A DNA stretch of 64,000 nucleotides from CADEED01 sp963711635. GTDB lineage: Bacteria; Pseudomonadota; Gammaproteobacteria; Steroidobacterales; Steroidobacteraceae. The stretch covers positions 558,001-622,000 of the forward strand of contig CAVQEZ010000005.1 in assembly GCA_963711635.1 (NCBI GenBank), read 5' to 3'. Within the stretch, counting starts at the first letter, position 1; each line of letters begins with the position of its first letter. Below are positions 56,207-64,000 of this stretch, piece by piece. The translations under genes and the position numbers were made by a program. The notes beneath the pieces were generated by a model. That model was not told where the DNA came from. It ran no database searches and saw only the letters and a list, made by a program, of their open reading frames with translations.

Positions 56207-57358
56207 TTCTCCAGCGTCGCCATGCTGGTGGCGAAGGACGCGCGGAAGTGGCCGGGCGCACCGAAGCCCGAGCCCGGCACCACGGCCACGCCGGCATCGT
56301 TGATGAGCATCTCGGCGAAGGCGTTATCGTCCCTGCAGCCGAAGGCCATCATCGCGGCCGAGCAATCCACCCAGGCGTAGAACGCGCCGGCGGCCGGCAA
56401 CGCGACGCAGCCGGGTAGTTTGTTCAGCGCCGTGATGAAGTAGTCGTGGCGCTTCTTGAATTCCTTGTTCATGTCATCGACCGGCTTCTGGTCGCCGTTG
56501 AGCGCGGCCAGCGCGGCCTTCTGCGTGATGCTGGATGCGTTGCTGGTGCTCTGCCCCTGGAGCGTGGACATGGCGTTCACGATTTCCTTCGGTCCGCCGC
56601 AGTAGCCCAGGCGCCAACCCGTCATGGCATACGACTTCGACACGCCGTTGATGGTCACGGTGCGGTCGTAGAGCTCGGGCGCGACGGTGAGCAGGCTGCG
56701 AGAACGGCTCGCTGCCCCACCAGATCTTCTCGTACATGTCGTCGGTGCCGATGATCACGCGCGGGTGCTTCAGCAGCACGTCGGCCAGCGCGCGCCACTC
56801 TGCTCTCGTATAGGCGGCTCCCGTCGGATTGCACGGACTGTTGATCAGCAACAGACTTGCGTCTTCGGCGTGATGGCCGCTTCGAGCTGGCGCGGCGTCA
56901 GCTTGTAGCCCTGCGAGGCCGGGCAGTTCGGCGTGACCGGCAGGCCGTCCGCCAGCAGCACCATGTCCGGGTAGCTCACCCAGTACGGCGCCGGGATCAC
57001 GGCCTCGTCACCCGAATCCAGCACCGCCATGCAGAGGTTGTAGATGGTCTGCTTGGCGCCCGAGCTGACGAGAATCTGGTTGCGCTCGTAGCTGATCTGA
57101 TTGTCGCGCTTGAACTTCGCGATGATGGCGTCCTTCAACTCGACGATGCCGTCGACGTTCGTATAGCGCGTGAAGCCCTTGCTGATCGCCTCGACGCCCG
57201 CGTCGGCGATGTGCTTGGGCGTATCGAAATCCGGCTCGCCGGCGCCCGAGGCCGATGATGTCCTTGCCCTCGGCCTTCAGTTTCGCGGCGCGCGCGGTGA
57301 CGGCGAGAGTGGGCGAGGGCTTGACGCGTTGAACGCGTCGCGAGAGCTGGTTGGGCAC
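56149..57358 (-). CDS. Aspartate-type aminotransferase, PLP fold I (four insertions)
   Basis: GTG at 57356-57358. N-terminal SRRVQRVKPSPTLAVTARAAKLKAEGKDIIGLG, then DAIIAKFKRDNQISYERNQILVSSGAKQTIYNLCMAVL, AVIPAPYWVSYPDMV, INSPCNPTGAAY, and the PLP-Lys region VSKSYAMTGWRLGYCGG, with the C-terminal Arg in GHFRASFATS. Shifts of +1 near 57250, +2 near 56850 and +1 near 56700 must be undone, giving about 401 residues, the family's usual size. It transfers amino groups between aspartate/aromatic amino acids and 2-oxoglutarate. Confidence 0.87.
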
Positions 57359-57466
57359 GGCTGGACTCTTATTTAAAGAGGTGGAAGGGGGTTGGGATAC
57401 TCAAACGGGCGCGTATATTACGCGATCCCATTGCTTCAGCCACAGCACAGTGAGCGCCTAAGTCGC

Positions 57467-59535
<2,069 letters not shown>

Positions 59536-59536
<1 letters not shown>

Positions 59537-60561
59537 TGAAAATTGCCACCGCTGAGCTGAAAACACCTGATCGACCCAGCTGGCAACGCGAGCTGGCCGA
59601 GGCCATTACCGATCCCCGCGAGTTGCTCGCGGCGCTGGGGCTTCCCGCGGACCTCGCCGAGCCCGCGCGGCGCGCGGCGCATTCTTTTGGGCTGCGTGTC
59701 ACGCGCAGTTTCCTGGGTCGCATGCGACACGGTGATGTCCGCGATCCGTTGCTGCGGCAGGTGCTGCCGCTGGGCGAAGAGTTGCTGGAGACGGCCGGCT
59801 TCACCGCGGACCCGTTGGGCGAAGAGGCTGCACGTCGCACGCCACAGCTGTTGCAGAAATACGCCGGCCGTGCCCTGCTGATCACGACGGAAGCCTGCGC
59901 GGTCCATTGCCGCTACTGCTTCCGCCGGGAGTTCCCGTATTCCCCGCCTGACACCGGATCTCGCTGGGGCCAGGCACTGGCATTGATTGCCCAGGACGCC
60001 GGCATCGAGGAAGTCATCCTGAGCGGCGGCGACCCGCTGTCGCTCAGCGATGCGCGCCTGACCCAGCTCACCGATGCGCTGGCCGGAATCCCGCACGTGA
60101 AGCGCGTGCGCGTGCACACCCGGCAGCCCGTGGTTTTGCCCGCGCGCGTCGATGACGGCTTGCTGGCCTGGCTGCGGGGCATCCGGCGGCCGGTGGTCAT
60201 CGTCCTGCACATCAATCATCCGAACGAAATCGACGGCCAGGTGCGCGCGGCCTGCACGGCGCTCCGCTCCACCGGCGTCACGCTGCTCAACCAGTCGGTG
60301 CTGTTGCGGGGCGTGAATGACGATGTCGACACGCTGCAGCGGCTCTCCTGCGCGCTCATGGAAGCAGGTGTCTTGCCGTACTACCTGCATCTGCAGGACC
60401 GGGTGCGCGGTACCGCGCACTTCGAAGTCGACGAATCCGTGGCGCGGGAGCTCATCGACGGGCTCATGCGGCGGCTGTCGGGCTACCTCGTGCCGAAGCT
60501 GGTGCGCGAAGTGGCCGGTGCCGCCTCGAAGTTGCCGCTGTCCACCACCATTCCGGGCTGA
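59536..60561 (+). CDS. epmB: EF-P beta-lysylation protein EpmB (lysine 2,3-aminomutase-like)
   Basis: ATG at 59536 overlaps the uvrB stop (TGATG). 341 residues. Radical-SAM motif CAVHCRYCFRREFPY (three Cys binding 4Fe-4S), then EEVILSGGDPLSLSD, HTRQPVVLPARV, the PLP-region LHINHPNEID and the C-terminal PYYLHLQDRVRGTAHF. EpmB converts alpha-lysine to beta-lysine for attachment to EF-P by EpmA, helping ribosomes through polyproline. Coupling to uvrB is unusual in my knowledge. Confidence 0.93.
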
Positions 60562-60702
60562 TCCGTCGCCGGCGGGGAAACCGCTCTAACAGGTACCAGC
60601 GGGAAGAATGCACATTTCCGCGTCACCGCGACCTGGAAGCCATGGTTTCTCGCAGGACCCTAATGCAGAATCGTCCCCCGTCCTGCCCGGGCCGGAGGCT
60701 CC

Positions 60703-61212
60703 TTGGCCGAGGGATTCGAAGAGCGCTTCTCCGCGAGCTATGCCGACATCCTGAAGCTCGCACGGGCACGGCTGTCCCGCGAGCGCGCACCGGTATCGAC
60801 CGTGACGCTGGCGCACGAGCTGTACCTGAACCTGCGCGACCGGCAGGACCTCAATTTTCCCACCCCCGGCGCTTTCATGGCGTATGCCAGCCGTGCCATG
60901 CGCTCGCTGCTGGTCGACATGGCGCGCGAGCGGATGGCGCAGAAACGTTCGGCCGAGCTGATGCCGCTGACACTGGGCGCCGACGTTCCGGATCTCAGTG
61001 GAACACCGGAGCAGCTGGTGGCGCTCGACGATGCACTCACCCGGCTTGGCAACGTGGATGGACGGCTCATGCGCGTCGCCGAAATGCGCGTGATCATGGG
61101 GCTCGAGGTGAGCGAGATCGCCGCGGCCTTGGGAATCTCCGAGCCGACGGTGAAGCGCGACTGGCAGCGCGCCAAGGCCTATCTACACGAGGCGCTCGGG
61201 GTACTGCCGTGA
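60703..61212 (+). CDS. ECF-type sigma factor
   Basis: TTG at 60703 with GGAGG at 60694-60698, 169 residues. Sigma-2 at about 15-80 (ARARLSRERAPVSTVTLAHELYL, AFMAYASRAMRSLLVDMARER) and sigma-4 at about 110-160 (RVAEMRVIMGLEVSEIAAALGISEPTVKRDWQRAKAYL). It fits the group of ECF factors encoded next to Ser/Thr kinases, known in Xanthomonas as ECF43. No anti-sigma factor is adjacent. Its stop overlaps the kinase start by 4 bases. A promoter for it should lie in the 140 bp after epmB. Confidence 0.88.
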   Translation: MAEGFEERFSASYADILKLARARLSRERAPVSTVTLAHELYLNLRDRQDLNFPTPGAFMAYASRAMRSLLVDMARERMAQKRSAELMPLTLGADVPDLSGTPEQLVALDDALTRLGNVDGRLMRVAEMRVIMGLEVSEIAAALGISEPTVKRDWQRAKAYLHEALGVLP

Positions 61213-63803
61213 GCGATGCCGAGGCGCTCGACTGGCTCGACCGGCTGCTGGCGGCCGATGAGCAGGATCGCGCCGCTTCGCTCGACGCGCTGGCCACGCG
61301 CAATCCGCAACTGCACGCGCGCCTGCAGCGGCTGCTGGCGTCGGCGCTGGCGCCCGAACAATCGCACGTCATCGGCGCGCCGGTCCTCGAAGAGATCGCG
61401 CGCCTCGCCGATGCCACCCGCACCTTGCAGACCGGCGACGTGCTCGCCGGGTACCGGCTGATCCGCGAGCTGGGCCGCGGTGGCATGTCCGTCGTATGGC
61501 TGGCCGAGCGCGCCGACGGCGCGGTGAAGCGCAGCGTGGCCCTCAAGATGCCCATGTTCATGCTGCAGGGCACGGGCGACATGCAGCGCTTCACGCGCGA
61601 GCGCGATGCGTTGGCGAGCCTCGCGCATCCCCACGTCGCACGGCTGTACGACGCCGGTGTGCTGCCCTCGGGTCAGCCGTTCATCGTGCTCGAATACATC
61701 GACGGCACGCCGCTCACCGCGCATTGCGATGCGCGCCGGCTGGACGTGCGCGCGCGCCTGCGGCTGTTCCTGCAGGTACTGGCCGCGGTCGAGCATGCGC
61801 ACAAGCACCTGGTCGTGCACCGCGACCTCAAACCTTCGAACATCCTCGTGGACGAAGAAGGGCAGGTGAAGCTGCTCGACTTCGGCATCGCCAAACTACT
61901 GGGCGAGAACGAGGGCGCGGCGCCGTTGACGCAGGCGGTGGGCGTGGCCATGACACCGCTGTACGCCGCGCCGGAACAGCTGCACAGCGCGACCATTTCA
62001 ACGCTCACCGATGTGTATTCGTTGGGCGTGGTGCTGTTCGAGCTGCTGACCGGCGGATTGCCGTATCGCGGCGCCGGCACCCGCGCCACGCTGGTCGAAG
62101 TGTTGACCGCCATGAACCGCGGATCCCTGCCGCGCCTGAGCCAGGCGGCCCTGGACGATGGCGCCGCGCTGGCGCGCTCGCAGCCGACCGCGGCACGCTT
62201 GCGCGGCGATCTGCGCGACGACCTCGAAACCATCGTGAGCAAGGCGCTGCGCATCGCGCCGGACGAGCGCTACGGATCGGTGGCGCACCTGGCCGACGAC
62301 ATCGGACGTTTCCTCGATCGCAAACCCATCGCGGCCCGCCGTCCTTCGTTCTGGTACGCGCTGCGGCTTGCATTGGCGCGGCACCAGCTCGCGAGCGGGG
62401 TTGCGGCCGTGGGCGGGGTGCTGGTGTTCGCCGCCAGCGTCGTCGCCTGGGGACAGTATCGTGAATCGCGGGCGCATGCTGAGCGCACGGCCACGGTACG
62501 CGACTTCATGTTCAACCTGGTGGATGAAGCCGAGGCCGCGGAAGGACAGGTAGGCGAGGTCACCGGGCGGCAAATGGTCGACGGCGCGGTCGCCCGGGCG
62601 CGCAATGACTTCGGCGATCAGCCGCAGCTGCAGGGCGAGTTGTTAGGTGAGCTGGGCCGAATGTACCTGCGGCTGGGCGCGCGGGACTCGGCGATTTCGT
62701 CGCTCGAGGAGTCGGTGGCGACACTGACGCGGCACGCGCGCGCCGACGATGCCGCGCTCAACAAGGCGCGCGCCTTCCTGGCGCAGGCGTTGATGCGCAA
62801 CGGCGGCGATGCGCCACGCGTGCAGGCGCTGGCCACGCAGGCGCGTAGTGCCTGCGCCCGAAAAGACGCTGACTGCGCCAAAGCGCGGGCCTACGCCGGC
62901 AATATTCTCGGTGAACTGGCCTCCAATGCCGGTGACAAGGATCAGGCGCTGGCGGACTTGCAGCGCAGCGCCGCGGATACCGAGTTCGCCTTTGGACCGG
63001 CACACGCGGAAACCGCCATGGCGTACATGAGCGTGGCGATCATCGCCCGCAACGCGGGCCACCTGCTCGACGCCGACCAAGCCATGCGACGCGCCGTGCA
63101 GGCTGCGGAAGGATTGCGGCTGCGCGCCGCGGACCGCGCCGAGCTCGAACGCACCATGGCGCTGGTCGACTACGACCTCGGCCGCTACGCGGCGGCCCGC
63201 GACCGGCTGCTGGCGCTCGCCACGCACGATCTGTCCGCCAGCGAGCGCGGACTGCAGCTGCGCATCCTCGGCAACGCATACGTGGAGCTCGGAGATTCCG
63301 CGAATGCATTGCAGACCGCGCTGGCCGCGGTGTCCGCCGCGCCGCAGGACGAAAAATCCGCCGCGCTGGCTTTCGCGCGCCAGGTGCTGGCGCGCGCGCT
63401 GGACATCTCGGGCCGGCACACCGAGGCCCTGGCACAGATCGACACGGTCATTCTCGGGCTTCTCGATGCGGGCCGTGCGCCCGACGGCACCGAGGTGTTG
63501 CGCGCCAAGCGACAGCGCGCGGAGATCCTGATCAACTTGCGGCGCGATGGCGACGCGCTCGAGGCGCTGGCGGATCTCGAAACTCAGTACGGCCGTGTCA
63601 AGGGCTCGCCGGTCGAACGTGGCCTGACCTTCGACCTGCTCGGCGTGGCCGAACAACGGGCCGGACATCCGGAAGCGGCGCGCCACTATCACGTCGTGGC
63701 GCGCGACGCGTTGCTCGAGCAATTGCCCGAGCAGCATCCATACCTCATTCGTAACGCGGCGCTGCGCAGCGGCGCCAGACAACAACAAAGGGAGAGCACA
63801 TGA
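61209..63803 (+). CDS. Ser/Thr protein kinase with transmembrane helix and TPR-like C terminus
   Basis: GTG at 61209 overlaps the sigma stop. 864 residues. Cytoplasmic kinase at about 80-350: Gly loop GRGGMSVVW, Lys in VALKMPMF, catalytic HRDLKPSN, DFGIAKL and APEQLHS. A transmembrane helix at about 393-415 (VAAVGGVLVFAASVVAW). Residues 440-860 are helical TPR-like repeats, likely periplasmic. It could phosphorylate the ECF sigma factor, a mechanism reported for such pairs. Its stop overlaps the next ATG. Confidence 0.92.
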   Translation: MSDAEALDWLDRLLAADEQDRAASLDALATRNPQLHARLQRLLASALAPEQSHVIGAPVLEEIARLADATRTLQTGDVLAGYRLIRELGRGGMSVVWLAERADGAVKRSVALKMPMFMLQGTGDMQRFTRERDALASLAHPHVARLYDAGVLPSGQPFIVLEYIDGTPLTAHCDARRLDVRARLRLFLQVLAAVEHAHKHLVVHRDLKPSNILVDEEGQVKLLDFGIAKLLGENEGAAPLTQAVGVAMTPLYAAPEQLHSATISTLTDVYSLGVVLFELLTGGLPYRGAGTRATLVEVLTAMNRGSLPRLSQAALDDGAALARSQPTAARLRGDLRDDLETIVSKALRIAPDERYGSVAHLADDIGRFLDRKPIAARRPSFWYALRLALARHQLASGVAAVGGVLVFAASVVAWGQYRESRAHAERTATVRDFMFNLVDEAEAAEGQVGEVTGRQMVDGAVARARNDFGDQPQLQGELLGELGRMYLRLGARDSAISSLEESVATLTRHARADDAALNKARAFLAQALMRNGGDAPRVQALATQARSACARKDADCAKARAYAGNILGELASNAGDKDQALADLQRSAADTEFAFGPAHAETAMAYMSVAIIARNAGHLLDADQAMRRAVQAAEGLRLRAADRAELERTMALVDYDLGRYAAARDRLLALATHDLSASERGLQLRILGNAYVELGDSANALQTALAAVSAAPQDEKSAALAFARQVLARALDISGRHTEALAQIDTVILGLLDAGRAPDGTEVLRAKRQRAEILINLRRDGDALEALADLETQYGRVKGSPVERGLTFDLLGVAEQRAGHPEAARHYHVVARDALLEQLPEQHPYLIRNAALRSGARQQQREST

Positions 63804-64000
63804 AATCTTCGATCATTCGCGGTGTATTGATATTCGCGGCGGGCGCCGGGTGCGCAACCGTGGCAGGTGGCTGGTGGATGCCGCCGGAGACCAACCCGGA
63901 GGAGTACGGCGTACTGCTGCAGAAGACGGCCCATGATGTCGCGGTCATCGGCCTGTATGGCGACGTCGACAAGTATGGCCTGGTTTCTCTGACGCCGAAC
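63800..64000 (+). CDS. N-terminal part of a hypothetical exported protein (3' truncated)
   Basis: ATG at 63800 overlaps the kinase stop, after GGGAGAG. The 67 visible residues begin with a hydrophobic segment (IIRGVLIFAAGAGCATVAGGWW) that may be a signal or lipoprotein anchor, then NPEEYGVLLQKTAHDVAVIGLYGDVD. No family is recognised. It is the third gene of the sigma-kinase operon. Confidence 0.65.
   Translation, partial: MKSSIIRGVLIFAAGAGCATVAGGWWMPPETNPEEYGVLLQKTAHDVAVIGLYGDVDKYGLVSLTPN

Overview
The window is high-GC DNA with tight gene packing, many 4-base stop/start overlaps, TonB-dependent uptake, Tat and lipoprotein signals and an EF-P lysylation enzyme (EpmB) next to uvrB. It suggests the chromosome of a soil or rhizosphere gammaproteobacterium, Steroidobacter-, Nevskia- or Xanthomonas-like. 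The family-level guess is inference from gene content. I recognised no rRNA, tRNA, CRISPR array, insertion sequence or prophage.

Layout. 1-6 kb: secreted proteins of unknown function, a DUF2784 membrane protein and a divergent pair of disordered Gly/Arg-rich proteins, one ending in a BON domain. 6-19 kb: carbon storage and desiccation genes, namely a GT4 glycosyltransferase with an amylo-1,6-glucosidase-type debranching enzyme (+), then SDR, SRPBCC and Zn-alcohol dehydrogenase genes (+), facing a glgX(treX)-treZ-treY operon (-) that would turn glycogen into trehalose. 19-28 kb: stress and envelope genes (DUF4142, isochorismatase fold, DUF6496, hemerythrin, TPP enzyme, FAD-Rieske oxidoreductase, Na+/H+ antiporter, thioredoxin-like protein). 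29.2-41.3 kb: a signalling island. Its core is one tightly overlapped operon, sensor kinase 1 - regulator 1 - TonB receptor - sensor kinase 2 - regulator 2, with both kinases of the periplasmic beta-propeller type. The core is flanked in mirror orientation by two pairs of paralogs, each a DoxX-like membrane protein plus an orphan FixJ-type regulator. 41-54 kb: Dps, an LRAT-fold protein, four tandem epoxide-hydrolase paralogs, a DsbA-like protein, MsrB, a CorA homolog, SDR, cytochrome P460, aldo/keto reductase and a Mer-like metal operon. 54-64 kb: housekeeping genes (aminotransferase, uvrB, epmB) and an ECF sigma / Ser-Thr kinase-TPR operon that runs off the end.

The main new signal is a recurring 18-bp element, best form CGATTGCACCAAGGTGTC, found in the upstream regions of at least seven transcription units between 28 and 51.4 kb. 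It occurs once as a perfect 18-bp inverted pair between divergent genes. Start codons lie about 33-90 bp away for most units. The units include Dps, MsrB, a thioredoxin-like protein, cytochrome P460, a DoxX-like protein and one FixJ-type regulator, so I infer a redox or stress regulon controlled by the orphan FixJ-type regulators. Both of these have altered phosphorylation pockets.

Quality warning: about thirty frameshifts interrupt otherwise conserved genes, and nearly all behave as single-base insertions (nine in uvrB alone). I read these as consensus errors, not pseudogenes. Spans for the affected genes are given across the breaks.
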